Below are positions 27,701 to 42,700 of a stretch of 64,000 bases of DNA, one piece after another. The stretch lies in contig CM046871.1 of the NCBI GenBank assembly GCA_025617745.1, positions 31,193,579-31,257,578 on the forward strand, written 5' to 3'. Under the pieces are notes generated by a model. It searched no databases, was not told the origin of the DNA, and worked only from the letters and a program-made list of their open reading frames with translations. The DNA is from Heliocidaris erythrogramma. Taxonomy: Eukaryota; Echinodermata; Echinoidea; Camarodonta; Echinometridae. Every line of letters begins with the position of its first letter. Within the stretch, counting starts at the first letter, position 1. The translations under genes and the position numbers were made by a program.

Positions 27701-30700
27701 ATATTCAGAGATTTCAGATCATCTTCCAATTTTTATTATATGTCAAAATAATATTTCGAATGATGATCGGAACAATCCAACAACTTTTCGTAAGGAGACA
27801 AAAGAAAATATCGAATCTTTTAAGAATGATCTTGCCACCGAAGATTGGTCGAGTGTGCACTCTCAGCAAAACGCAAATATCGCATACAAAATCTTTAACA
27901 ACAAATTGCAATTTTATTATGATAAAAATTTCCCCTTAGTCACTTCTAGTAAGAGAAGCTGTAAACGGAGTAAAAAACCATGGATAACAAAAGCAATTTT
28001 GAAATCAATACATACGAGAAATAAACTTTACAAAATTTACCTAACCAACCCAAATAGCCATAACTGTTATAAATATAAGAAATACAGAAATAAATTAACT
28101 GATATAATTCGAACCTCTAAAAAAATGCATTATTCTCAAAAATTAAACCAAGTTAAATCGAATATGAAAGCTACATGGGACATTATCAAAAATTTAATGG
28201 GCAAGAAGCCACAACAGTTACCCAAAGAAAATTTTACTTTGAATGACAATATCATTCACCCTGATGACACAGCAAACTCATTTAATTCATATTTTGTAAA
28301 TCTTGGTCCCAATCTTGCAAAGAATTTTGATAGGCAAAATAAAGATTTCACTGAATTTCTTCCTGAACCGATTCCATCATCTCTCTTTCTCAACCCGACT
28401 AATCCTACCGAAATAATTAACATAACAAAAGAACTCAATTCAAGTAAATCTAAGGGCCACGACAGAATAAGCACATTTCTTCTTAAACAAATTATATACA
28501 CTATTGCTTCTCCACTAACCCATGTTTTTAATCTTTCAATCACGACGGGTATTGTCCCAAGATCTCTCAAAATTGCAAAAGTTAATCCAGTTTACAAAAA
28601 AGAAGACCCCCACCAAATAAGCAATTACAGACCCATTTCCATTCTTCCGAGTATATCCAAAATTCTTGAAAAAATTATTCACAAAAGACTTTATAAATTT
28701 TTGAACAATCATAAGCTACTTAATAATAATCAATTTGGTTTTAGGAAACAATATTCAACTGACTTAGCTCTAGTACAATTTTATGATAAAGTAACTGAGG
28801 CAATTGCCAATAAAAAACATGTTATAGGAATTTTTATGGACCTTTCTAAGGCATTTGATACTCTTGATCATGACATCTTATTAACAAAACTTCAGACATA
28901 TGGAATTCGAGGTGTAACGCTATCTTGGTTCCACGATTATTTATCGGATAGGAAACAATATGTAGTATTTAAGGTACGTCATCCACTCCTTTATCAATTC
29001 AATGCGGTGTCCCACAAGGTTCAATATTAGGCCCCCTCCTTTTTTTACTATATATTAATGACATAAGTAACACATCCTCCTTATTATCCTTCATTTTGTA
29101 TGCTGACGATACCAATATTTTCTAGAAAGAAAACGATATACTAAATTTCTAGGTGTTTTCATAGATGAAAACTTGAATTGGAATCATCAGTTAACCCACA
29201 TAAAAACATCTATCGCTAAAAATATTGGTGTACTTTATAAAACTAAAAATTATCTTCCGAAAAATACTCTTTTTATGTTATATAATACTCTTATATTACC
29301 ATATATTACTTACTGTAATTTAATATGGGCTAACGCTAAAACAAATATTTACCCGATTTATATATTACAAAAGAAAGCTCTCAGAATCTGTTCTGGCTCT
29401 CACTATTTAGCTCATACAAATCCCATTTTTAGTCATTTCAAAACATTAAAAGTCTTTGATATTAATTCACTCCAAAGCTTACTTTTTATGTTCAAATACA
29501 GAAATAACCTACTACCGGATACATTCAATGATTTCTTCACACTTAATACGAATGTTCACTCATATCCCACCAGTAACTCCCTAAATTATCATTTGGTAAA
29601 TCCTAGGCTATTTATTGCACATAAGACAATTCGACACCATGGCCCAGATTTGTGGAATTCACTTCCAAACTCTATAAAATCTTGTCAAAATCTTTTTGCA
29701 TTTAAAGCTCAAGTTAAAACAAGTTTGCTAATAGAGTATAATAGTTCAAATTAGTTACAAAGGTCAAACCACACTTTAAATCAATAGTCCATGTTCTGAT
29801 AAATCAAATGATCTTTAGTTACCAAATTTACTGAAGTCCTGACTGATACATTTCATCAACTCATTATTCATCAACAGACATCATTTTCATTTTTTCATTT
29901 TCATCGTCATTTTATCACTTTCATTCATGTACACACTATACAAAAATCTAGATATGCGTATATTTCGTCTGAATAATTCCCTTATTTATTTGACCTCCAT
30001 TCTGCTTCTACGTATATTACACTGATTTATTTGGGCTGTCATGTTTTCAAACTTAAGTTTATAATGGCAGTCCGTCTTCTGCTCTCTGAATTTCAATGCG
30101 TTGAATAATTTATAATTCATAAACTGAAATGTAATTATATTATTATCAATATGTATATTTTGATCACGTTATGTTCTTTTCATTTTATGTGAATGCATTG
30201 TTATATTTTCCCTGTTATTGTATGCTCTTATAATTATGATTGCAGAAGAAAATAAATTCAAACAAACAAACAAACAAACAAACATACATGTAGTTTACTT
30301 CTTTATTTCTTTATTCATTTAACATTTATTCATTCGTTTGTTTTGTTTTTATTTTATTTACAATTTATTTTATTCAGTTCATTTCATTTCATTTTTTTTT
30401 TACTGATAATAACAGTTTGTTAATTTTGAATTGTAATACATGTAATTGATCCTACGTTCAGAGAGGAGGAGAACCACGTACTTGACCCACAAAAGCTCTG
30501 CTTATTCAGCATATTATTAAACAAATGTGTAATTGTCTTGGAATTCTATTGTTCACGCTTTGTATATTTACACACACACACACACACATACAAAAAAAAA
30601 AAGAAGGAGCAGATTTGATAGCACGCAATATAATTTTGAATCAATATAGACTGTGGCAGATTCATTAATTATGGAGATAAAATCATGACTTTGATAGGAC

Positions 30701-33700
30701 AAGAATTGTGGAAAAAAGCACACATACATGTACAAGTACATGTAAGTTGTATTAAAGTCAAGTACAATATCATTGCAAAGCTTGCTTGTAACATTATTTC
30801 AAGTGTACATCTGTATGCATGTATAGTAATGAAGATCCCCTCATAAAGCACTATATAAGGAAACTAGAAAGGCCGTCCAAGGCGGCAGACCCACGCCTTA
30901 GCGGCGCTACAGAGTAGTTGCATTCTTTCCCTAATCGATTCTTTCCTGTCACTATATTTTATATTTTATATTTTTCTCCTTTTTTTATCGCAATAAAGAC
31001 TTCCAGATTTGGCATAATCTACTATTTAATACATGCATGTAAAATATTATGGTTACTTATTGTTATTATTATGTAATTTGGCACAATGATACTGCATGTG
31101 AATATATTTGTTTGTGTATTTTACCTTGATTATTGTGAAAAATGTTATTTTGAAAAAGGAAGTAATAAAATATTCTTAAAAACAAAAAAAACTATCCGAA
31201 TTGAAGTTCCTATAACCGATCATCACCAAAATCTAATCGATTCTTTTCTTAATCGATTCTGTCACTATCCGAACTGAAGTTGGGGTCAAAATTTCAAGGT
31301 CACACAGAATTTGCAGGGGTCAACCGATCATCGCCGAAATCTAATCAATTCTTTCCTGTCACTATCCGAACATTCCCTGAAAATTTGGTGCAAATCCGTT
31401 CACCCGTTCTCTAGTTATCTTGTACACAAACAAACAAACAAACAAACAAACAAACAAACAAAAAACAAACAAACATACATACGGAGCCCTTTACATAACC
31501 CGGCCGATTTTATCGGCGTGGGTAATTACATGTATGGTTTCAACAAGTTTCCATGGTAACATGGTATTATGAAATTAAATTTCTCCTACGAAGGTAAAAT
31601 ATTTGATTCTATTGTTAAATAAATAACTTTTATTAATTTAAAATAGGAGAGAAATAATACATGTACATGTACACACAATGGCAGCAGAGATCTGTTGAGA
31701 GCCAGAAAGGCGTTAACTCTCTGTGAAAGTTAACACCCTTCTTGCTTTCAGCAGACTATACAAGAGTAAAAATACGCTGAGAGCCAGAAGGCTGATATAA
31801 CTACAAACTGCATGTAGTGTACGACACATGCTCCGGCACGGTGTCAATTTCGTACTCTAACCGTATTCTAAACTTCAACCCTAGACAAAACACTACGGCC
31901 CTTATTCTGAACTCCGGTTTAACTTAAACCATGGTTTAAATCTGTGGTTTAGCTATGGGTAGCCCAAAATGTCAAAACTTTGTGTATATTGTATGTTCCT
32001 TATGTTTACTGGATTCTTGTCTCAAGCTTTAATGGTCAAGAAAACTATTGTACTTATCATTTCCAGACAGTTTTTAAAAGTTTGAGTACCAAAAATGCTG
32101 ATAAATTGAATAACTACTGTTAGAGATTTGTGTCACATTTGGCTGCCCATAGTTAAACCACACATTTAGACCATGGTTTAAGTTAAACCGGAGTTCAGAA
32201 TACGGGCCTACATGTATATCGTAACCCTAAGCCTAAAACCTACATGCACATGTATGTAACCTAAAACACAATTGGTACCCGCTAACCCTAACCCTTATAC
32301 ATTGTAACTATCATAAATCACTAAATTGGCAATGTGGTGTTTATTATACATGTATTCACTATTTTCGTGTGCAAATTTATTTTTTGGTTAAATTACGCTA
32401 TTTTCATTCACATTTTTTTGTGTAATACTGGTATACATTTTTATTGTTTTCAAAATATGTAGGAACAAGTAATTGGTGCCAGTATGAGGAGGAAAAGCTG
32501 ATTAATTTAGACTTAACCCGTTGAAGACGGTAAAGCCCAGTGCGATTCCCCCGCTGGGAACGGTAAAAATCCTGACAAGCTCAAAGAAGCGTGGTTGTCA
32601 AGGAAGGGGTGTGGTCTACTGCGTTCAATTCCAATTAGCGCCTTGATCGCTTTTGCCGCTGGCTTACTGAATATTCATGGTGTTCGGTGCACGAAACTGC
32701 GCGATACCTCATGCATTATTCATTTTCTTGTTTCCTTATTGGCTAGTGCCGACGGAAGTAATAAATAATTTATGAGGTTCCGCTGTCAACGCGAATGTTT
32801 TTGCGCCGGTTGTATTTTACCCCCCCTCTCTCTCTCTCTCTTTAGAAAGAGGGATACGTGGTTGGTGAATTTATACGACATATCATTTCCACCCCATTTG
32901 GTTTCCTCCATCTCCATGAAATTCATCTGTTTCATCCTAATTTTCTGCCTGTATTCTTTTTCCGAGAGTAAATACTTTTACTTCCATTCGTCTTTTTTAA
33001 TTTATTGATTGTATTTCTTGTCTTCCCCATCCCCCTTCCCTTTGACCCCCTATTTTGTTTTTGTTTTTTTGTCAATTCTGAATTCTCGTTGTAGCTTCCT
33101 ATATCTCACTTATTCACATGATTCATGTCTGCCTTTTTTCGTAAATTTTATTTTGTTCTTCTTTTTTCGTCGTTTATCCTTGGGCTATTCTTTTATTTCC
33201 CCACATTTTTCTTCATTTATCATAATTATAGTTATTCCTTTATCTTATCCTTCTGTTTTGTCTCCCTTGATTTGTTTCCTTCTTTCTTCGTCTACCACAT
33301 TCTATCAGGGCCAGCCGAACGTTTTTGAGATTGGTGGGGCCCAAATATGGGAACCATGCAGGGAATGTTACTATTGTGCTACAAAAATGGACCCAGTCAC
33401 CGCCGTCGTCGACATTCCCGACAAAAAATTTGTTGACAACCCAAAAAAAGTCCAATATCGTCGCCGTTGTCGACATTTCCGGCAAGCCCCCCAAAAAAAC
33501 AACAAAACAAAACAAAAAAAAATGGTTCAAAGGACATCGCCGATAGTCGATGTCGGGGGGGGGGGGGGGGGGGGAGGGGTCCAAATTTTTGTAACACATT
33601 TTATATGTCCGATGCAAAAATATTGGGGGCCCCCGGTTCCGCCGGCCATACATATTATCCTCACAATTCTGTTTTTTTAATGTATTATTCATTTATTTTC

Positions 33701-36700
33701 ATAAGACATTATTGCGACAATAACTCATAAACGTGTTTGCATATCATATTTTCTATTTATTGCTTTATATGTATTTAAATAATTGGTCTTATGCTTATTC
33801 AAGCTGATTTAACAATGAATGAATAAAGTCATTTACTTTCATTCTTATTTTCCAGTCTTATTCTTCATATTTCCTTTCAAACAATATTTCATTAGTAGTC
33901 ATTATTATACCATCATGATGGGTTGCTGTTATAGGAATTTATTATTTTAGCGAGACTATACGCTTCTCCGAATCATTCTGTATTTTCCCATTTTGTCGCC
34001 TTTTCAAGTTATTCAATTTTGTTGATGTATATGTAAAATGATGATTATATTATAAGAAATTAATATTGATAACTTTAGCAGCTTCGTAGTAAGAAAAGGA
34101 CTACCATTTTCACAGTGCTAATTTGTTTTTCTTTTTTTGCAAAAAACACAAAATAAAAACAAAACAAAAACGATTTTTCTCTTATTATAATCATCTTTAC
34201 AGAATCATTTCGTGTGGATTCTGTGTTATCTATTCTCGCGTTTTGGGTGGTTTTTTGCCGCAGATTATAAGCTCTCATGAAGTGGTCGGAAGACTAATGA
34301 ATTCACAGAGTTTCAACCTTATAAATCGGTTCGACTTTCGCTAACTTCTAAAGTCTAAGTAGGGGAAATGTTCAATAATAATTCCTCTGTTATAAGTGGT
34401 ACACTGGTACAAGTATATATATTCGGTATTATTCTTTTCTACAGCCACCAACTTTGATCCGCCTTTGGAAAAGAAAGTAATCGATGAGTGTTTTATTATG
34501 TTAGATCCTCTCGCCCCCTGGATTGGAGCTCCATTGACAAAATGGGGGATTATCTGGCGTGGCCTTGGCAACCTTCGTTCGTATTTCCTTTGTTCTCATC
34601 TGCGATGAAAAGACAGGAAATCCATTCATGCTTTTGAAACCGTTAAAACCCAAGCTGGACTCGGTTTATTGTTTGTAAAGTACGACGACTAACTGAATAT
34701 ACTGTATGTAGTTCAATAAAATGTGAATAACGCTACTCCTTTATACATAAAACAATTCAGCAGAGGAAGCAATAATGAAAGTATGATGCTGCATGATGAT
34801 GAGAAATCGCGAACTCCATAATAAACCTATGAATGTAAAACAAAAAGTAGAAGAAATGTCCCCAAAAGATTTTCATGTATTTATTTCTAACCTTTTGCTT
34901 TTATTTCATTATGCATTTGACATTTAATTTTTTTTTTTTGCCTCATGAGTTTTGATCGTAATCTTTGTGTTCACCTTTCCTCTTGGTGTTTCTTTTTTCT
35001 GCTCTGTTCTAAACGAATAGACGAGCACAGAAGACGAAATTGTTGTTGAAGAGGGTGAGAGAAATATAAAATAGAGTGTTTATAATGGAGAACAAGAGAC
35101 GGTAATAAAGAAGGTCAGAAATGAAGACAGAACAATTGATGAGAAAAGTGTAACAAAAATCCGATCAATGATAAAATAAACTTCCGTGGAAAATATATTC
35201 AAATATGAAAAAAAGTTTATATATGAAAATCAATCCGGTGGCATGCAAAGCTGGAGAAAAAGAACTCGGCACGCGAGGCGAAGTGGTCGATCAATTTAAT
35301 TTGCATAAACTATGCAAATATGGCAGAGATCGAGGGTAAACGTAATTCATATGGAAATGAATAGAGCGTGTGCGCACAAGCCTATTTTGATTGGTCGGTT
35401 CTCGGCAGTGAGCCAGAGCGTTGCTATGCGAGTTCGAGTTCGAGTTCAAGAGTTCAAGAGGAAATAAGGTTTTGAAACTGTGTTTTCTACCCCAAATCGT
35501 TATCATTTCAAAGTAAAACAAAGCAAACCAGTATGTCAAATGTATAATCATTCGAATCAGTAAGGATTTATGTTTATTCATGTAGTAATGAGTGAAATAA
35601 TTGGTGTAAAAGTGAGCTCGTGTCTTCGATTTTCTCAGACCGCATATATGCGGGCTCAGTCCACGAGCGGGGAAAACTGAGCCCGCATATATGCGGGCTC
35701 AGTCTTCAACGGGTTAAGGAATCTCTGAACTGCTATAAGTTATTAAACACAGCATTAATGCCATTCTCAGTGGATCACATGACTCTCGTTACAACCATCG
35801 CATGGAATGTGTTTACACAACAGAATGCATGTTTTACAGCCTCAAACAGGAAACCATGCAGATCTACCACGTCTTCTATTGCTTCCTGCATCCTGTATTT
35901 TTACGGTTTTATTTTCCATGGCACTACTGACCTTCGCAAACTATTCTCTTTGTCAGAAAAGCTAGAATGAAACAGCAGATAATAAATGAATATGGATAAA
36001 ACAAACAAAAAGTTATTATCCAAACAGAATACAAAATATTGTCTGTCAAGGGCATTCACTTAAAGATAAAGTTGAGTTTTGGTCATGTGATTACATTGTG
36101 AAAGAAACTGTTTGGAAGCAATTGGGTAAGGTTGATTGGAATCACCACAATGAGAAGAAATTGACTCAATCTTGCCGAGGGTGACATGCACTGCACACAT
36201 AATATATGGAACTGCACATACATGATGTGGCATGAATGTTCGGCCCGAACACTTCAGTTGCTTCTAGTCATATTTTGAATATGAGTACATATTTGAAAAG
36301 CAATCCTTTTCAGAGGACATTTCTACTATGATAACCTTCCAAACTGACAAAAAGAGTTCCAAACAAGAGCCCCAGGGGGCACGACGCTCACCTAAGGTGG
36401 ATCAAATCACATCTGGTGCATGTTCTCTCTAGCACATGAACAACTTTCATTCTTCATCTATAGAGGTATCTCTATACACAATACCAAGTCTGAGCTTCCT
36501 ACCAAGTTCGGTTAAATTCCAATCATGGGTTTTGGAGAAGAAGCTGAAAATGTAAAAAGTATGTTACCCCCACAGACCCCCTATAGGGCCACCCAGAAAA
36601 AATTCATGAACAACTTAAATTTTTTGTCTATAGAGGTATCTCCATACACAATAGCAAGTCTGAGCTATTCCTGGTTCTGGAGAAGAAGATGTTTGAAATT

Positions 36701-39700
36701 TACATAGCTTTTACACTTGGGGGCCCTCCCCTGGGCCCCTCCCCCTGGGCCCCCCTGGGGGCCACATGTACCATTTTAGCAACTTTGGATCCCCTACCCC
36801 TAAGGATGATTCCTACCAAGTTTGGTTGAATTCCGATCATGTGTTTTGGAGAAGATCAGAATGTACATTTTGCCTGGCAGCGCCCCCCCCCCCTCCAGTA
36901 TGTTACCCCCACAGGGCCCCTATTGGGCCACTCAGAGAAATTTCATGAACAACATTCATTCTTCATCTATAGAGGTATCTCCATACACAATACCAAGTCT
37001 GAGCTATGCCTGGTTCTGGAGAAGAAGATGTTTGAAATTTACATAGCTTTTACAATTGGGGGCCCTCTCCCTGGGGGCCACATGTACCATTTTAACAACT
37101 TCGGGTCCCCCACCCCTAAGGATGATTCCTACCAAGTTTGGTTGAATTCCAATCATGGGTTTTGGAGAAGAAGATGAAAATGTAAAAAGTTAATGGACAA
37201 CGGGACGACGGACAAATTTCCATAGCAATAGCTCACTCGAGCCTTAGGCTCACTCGAGCCTTAGGCTCAGGTGAGCTAAAAAAGCTCACAAATCAATTTT
37301 CACCTTTAATTCCCAGAACTCAAGCACTCAACCTTATCTTTAACCCTTTCAAGACCACTGTCCACATTTTGTGGTTTGGCTCAATAACTTTTGATTCAGA
37401 AAGCTATAAAATATACCAGATGCATGAGTAGAAAAAGCAAAAATTTCTGCAAAAATTTCTGCACAAACTGTGTCCATTTTCGTTGCACGACCATACTGCG
37501 TTTGATGCGTTTAAAATCCTTAAATTGGCAACACATTGAGCAGTTTAAAATCATTGTTTTTTACTCAAAATTGGCATTTTTTAAAATCTTTTCAACAAAG
37601 TTCCTAACCATGTATGTATTTTTCCAAAGAATTACATCTTATCAGAACCATGTAGCACTAGAAGAAAACATTATTGTTGCCAATTGTAGGGTCTGTGTGC
37701 AAGGTCTTTATGGTAAAATTCTAAACTTGTAGGGGTCTGGGCCCCCGTTTCATGAAACTTGTAATCAATATCAAGTTACAACACTTATTATAAGCTACTG
37801 AAATCCTTGCATCTGATTGGCTGGGAGCAAATTTGTCATAGAAATGTGGCCATTGTTACTGATAACAAGAATGAAACAGGACTTAGATTATGGGTTTGTA
37901 CAACATCTCTTTCATTTTTTGGGGAAATACCAGTATTGCAGTATTCTCAAATTACAATGTACAATGTACATGTACCGATATACATGTATGTACTTGTACA
38001 ATGTAGATATCTTTGAAGGTAGAGTTTTGCATGGTGGTACTGATCAGGTGGAGAAGGTTTACAGTTCACCATGTGGTTAGTCCTGGAAAGGACTAGCGAG
38101 TAAGAAGAAGAAAGTGGAGTAAAGTTGAGAGGAGAAGAAAAGGAAATGCGAGATAGAAATTCAGAGAGTGCAGAAGTAATATTTATAATATTTATATTAT
38201 TAGTATTTAACAGACTGACCTTTAATCGAATATGGGGGAAACCAATGGCTTCTGTAGTTTGAGAGTACATGTATGGGAATAAGAGGGTTCATATTCCACA
38301 GGTTAATAATGATAACATTTAGGAAAACAGATGAGTCTGAAATAGATAGCGGCAATATATTAAATATACAAGGAAGTACGTGTACAGACCTACATGTAGA
38401 CCTACAATGTGCTACTACATTTTACATATTAAACGTGGAGAAGGTTTACGGTTCACTATGTGGGGTTAGTCCTGAAAAGGACTAGCGAGTAAGAAGAAGA
38501 AAGTGGAGTAAAGTTGAGAGGAGAAGAAAAGGAAAGGCGAGATAGAAATTCAGAGAGTGTAGAAGTAATCTTTCTTGAAAGTGTGAAGTCCTAAAAATGA
38601 CTGTAAACCAGATGAGAAGGCTAAGAGTGGAGAAGACTCAACGTTTCGGACAGGTTGACTGTCAGTCATCAGGAGTGAGGAGGTGCCGGGAGGAACGGGT
38701 ATAAGTAGTAGTAAGTAGCGGTAATGCGGACGTGGTAGTAGCAGGTATAAGTAACGGTAATGTGGACGTGGTAGTAGCAGGCAGCTACTTCCACGTCCAC
38801 ATTACCGCTACTTATACCCTGTTCCTCCCGGCACCTCCTCACTCCTGATGACTGACAGTCAACCTGTCCGAAACGTTGAGTCTTCTCCACTCTTAGCCTT
38901 CTCATCTGGTTTACAGTCATTTTTAGGACTTCACACTTTCAAGAAAGATTACTTCTACACTCTCTGAATTTCTATCTCGCCTTTCCTTTTCTTCTCCTCT
39001 CAATTATTCTCCACTTTCTTCTTCTTATAGTCCTTTTCAGGAATAAACCACATGATGAACCGTAAACCTTCTCCACGTTAATATGTAAAATGTAGTAGCA
39101 TATTGTAGGTCTACATGTAAGTACATGTAGGTCTATATGTACACGTACTTCCTTTATTTAATATATTGCTGCTATCTATTTCAGACTCATCTGTTTTCCT
39201 AAATGTTACCATTATTAACCTGTGGAATATGAACCCTCTTATTCCCGTACATGTACCCTCAAACTACAGAAGCCATTGGTTTCCCCCGTATTCGATTAAA
39301 GGTCAGTCTGTTAAATACTAATAAGTGGATGTAATTACAGGAAGCCAATACAAGTAGGATAGATATCAAAGTAAATTTGTCTCGTACGTACATCACCTGG
39401 TTTTGGTTTCTGAATAATCTAAACAATTACACATTATTACACGTATTAAAAACAATGACCAATTTTTATGGTGATGAAGTATTTAATCTTATGGCAAGTG
39501 TCTCTATTTAAAGTTTCATTCTCCTTTACAATGACATACAGTTTGTACATTAATTCAGGCTACAACTGAATACTGTATATATTTACATACAGGGGTTTAA
39601 CATTTTTGTCAGCTATCAACTACAGATACAGTGTACATGTACTGTATACTGAATAGAATCAATGATGGTACAGTGTATGTCAGGGTTTGCCAATTATGTT

Positions 39701-42700
39701 CAGGGATTTCAGCAGAAGTACATGTACTTACATGTACATATAACCCTGGGTATTAATTAATTTGCAGATTAGCGATTAAAACTTTCTTTACCCAAAGAAA
39801 TCATTTTCTAACACTACAGGGTTCAAAATAAGTTGACAATGCACTGCTGGTACATATACATGTTAACCCCTAGCATGCCGTGGGCATGAATGTTGAACAT
39901 TCAGTTTAGCCTCCGAATGGCTTGAAAATTCTTCCTCATACAGAAACCTGTGCCATCAGTATGTTTATTCTTATGCAATATAACTTTGCCCAGTTTGCTT
40001 GAGAAAATACTCTTTGAAAGTTAATATTTAACACTTGAAAATTCATTTTTGACATTTGCTCAAAAGTCTGGTGGCATGGAAGGGGTTAATAAATATTGTT
40101 ACCTTTTTGCTTAGATTTCCTTATTTCACTTCCAAACAAAAATATCATAATATAAAACTAGAAAGGCCGTCAAAGGCGGCAGACCCACGCCTTAGCGGAG
40201 CTATTATTCTTGAAACTGCAGATATATTTTTACTGGTTGGTTCCCCTGTCGTGTATAAAAAAAAGTAAACCCAATATAGGTTTTGTTTTGTTGCGATTAT
40301 TTTTGTAAGCAGTAGCCATTCAAAGGGGATAACAAGAGGCACATCTACCCCCCCCCCCCCAATAAATTTTGCCACATCCAGGTCATAGCTTAGTGTGTCC
40401 CCACCCTTGAAAAAATTCTTCTGAAAAAGATATTTTATTATTGAAACATCTCTCCCCTAAAAGTAATTGATTAGACATGTCAGAGAGCGTGGCGTGGTGA
40501 GGAAAAAAATGTTAGCAATTTGTATTTAGTGTTCAGTCATGTAAGTGTTAGTAAATGTATTCATGTTCTATCTTTAAATTACATTGCAATTGGGGTTGTT
40601 TTTTTTTTCATCAGGCTTGGATAAAATAAATATGACGACAAAATAAGTTGGATCTCGACTTCAAAATGACATGCATGCGAGGCACAGAGCTTACTTACTC
40701 AGATCAGCTCAGTCACCACCCATCAACAAAGTCAAAGTGGATACTGGCGTGCATGTATTCGGCGAACCTCGATCAGCCACCAAATTTTGCAAATCCACAC
40801 AAATTTAAAAAAATACAGTTTTTGTATATATTTTACAACTACGAAATCCACTCAAACAGACATAAATGAGTTATAAACTAACTCAAATCTCAAATGACAG
40901 GACCGTTATAACCCAAAGAAAAAAGTTCAATCCTACTACAGTCAGCCAGGCACAGGCACTGTACTCCCTGGGGTTATGTACTCCCTAGCCCGACCAGATC
41001 GCCGTCACTTCGCGACAGCGCTGTGTATAGTTATGTACGTACAGCTAGCTACACAGCCCACTCACTCAGATCAACACACGCGAACGCTCGCGAGTGCGAT
41101 AAACTCACTCACGTCGAACAAACTCACCAGATTTTCACCGAAAACAATTAAAATCACGTACTACACGTCCACCAGGATAAAATAAATCACAAAAACTTCC
41201 ACAACAAAGTGGAAAGAACCGGGGAAAATAAACAGAAATGCACAGAACATACGAAATAGAGGAGAAGCCGTAGGGCTACGGTAGCCTGAATCTAAATGAA
41301 TTTGTAGATAAAAAAAGGTATCGCGCGCGATAGCTAGCTAGCTAAAGCTATTATAGAGCCGCCTATTACTAGTATACCGTACATAGCCGCTTTTTCGCAG
41401 TAGTAGTTCAAGCGCGCGAAAAATCCCTTGTTGCTGGGATACGTTGGCTTTGAATATTCATTGCAGGCTCGTACGGATTTGAAGTGAAATGGCAAATAAT
41501 GGGTCTAAAAGTCTTCTAAAATTCATAAACCTGAAATAGACTTTTGGTGAGACAAAGTAATGAGTGTTTTTATTGGCCAAAATATTTCTGCATCTGCAGG
41601 CGAAGTTTGGGGTCATCAATCTTTCTAGTTTCTTTCCTGTCACTATCTGAACTGAAGTTCCTATACTTTACTACAGGGTCAAAACTTCAAGGTCACACAG
41701 AATGTGCAGGGGTCAACCAATCATCACCAAAATCTAATCGATTCTTTCCTGTCAATTTCTGAACATTCCCTGAAAATTTGGTGCAAATCCGTTCACCCGT
41801 TCTCTTGTTATCTTGTACACAAACAAACAAACAAACAAACAAACAAACATACAAAAAAAAAAAAAAAAACATACGGAGCCCTTTACATAACCCTGCCGAT
41901 TTCATCAGCGTGGGTAAAAAGAGGAGGGTATAAAAAAGAGGAGGGTATAAAAAAAGAGGAGGGTATAAAAAAAGAGGAGGGTATAAAAAAAGAGGAGGGT
42001 ATAAAAAAGGAGGAGGGCAGAAAAAAGGAGGAGGGCAGAAAAAAGGAGGAGGGCAGAAAAAAGGAAGAGGCAGAAAAAAGGAAGAGGCAGAAAAAAGGAA
42101 GAGGCAGGCAACAAGAAACATGGAATAAATTTCATTTGGCCGAATTAATTGTATTCTCCATTTATCATAAAATTTGTCTTGTGGACACATCACAGAACCT
42201 GCAATAGCATTGTACATGTATACATGTAGAGGTATCACAAAGCTAAAAAGCTACATGAGGCTGAAGTTGACATCATATGCATAATGATCATGAGTGTATA
42301 TCACTAAAGAGTTTAATAATTAACCCCACTTGACCATCATTAGCTTACGGCAGGCGGATGTGTGCAAATAGACTAAGCACTGGAACGTATGATAACGTAT
42401 GCAATTTACATCTGAGTGTACGCTATATCACAGGCACTTCTATCTTCCTTTCAATTAAAATCTTTTTCATTGCTCCACCTAAAATTAGCATGAAGTATTT
42501 TAATGAAAGATGGGTTTATGTGAAAATGAGAGAAAATGGAAACCAAATGACACATGTACAAGCATGTACTGTATATAACAATACCTACATGTAGAAGAAT
42601 TGAGAAAGCATACTTTTTCAGGAAAAAATTAAAAATTAGGATTTAAACATTGACCATGCTGACCAAATACATCTTTATTGAGCTCTACTGTAAAATCAAA

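Noticed and set aside
33009-33680. 223-codon open frame inside the piggyBac-like element
   Set aside because: Composition is biased, no motif of DDE transposases or other families is visible, and it crosses a nested repeat and a G run.
36525-37177. Several 60-110-codon open frames at 36.5-37.2 kb
   Set aside because: They recur because the underlying 330-bp repeat unit recurs; no protein family is recognised.
38845-38885. Hammerhead-ribozyme-like core CTGATGA...CGAAAC in the palindrome
   Set aside because: A short stem II can be drawn (GACAG/CTGTC), but neither stem I nor a proper stem III closes in any of the usual permutations, so the match to the core is probably chance.
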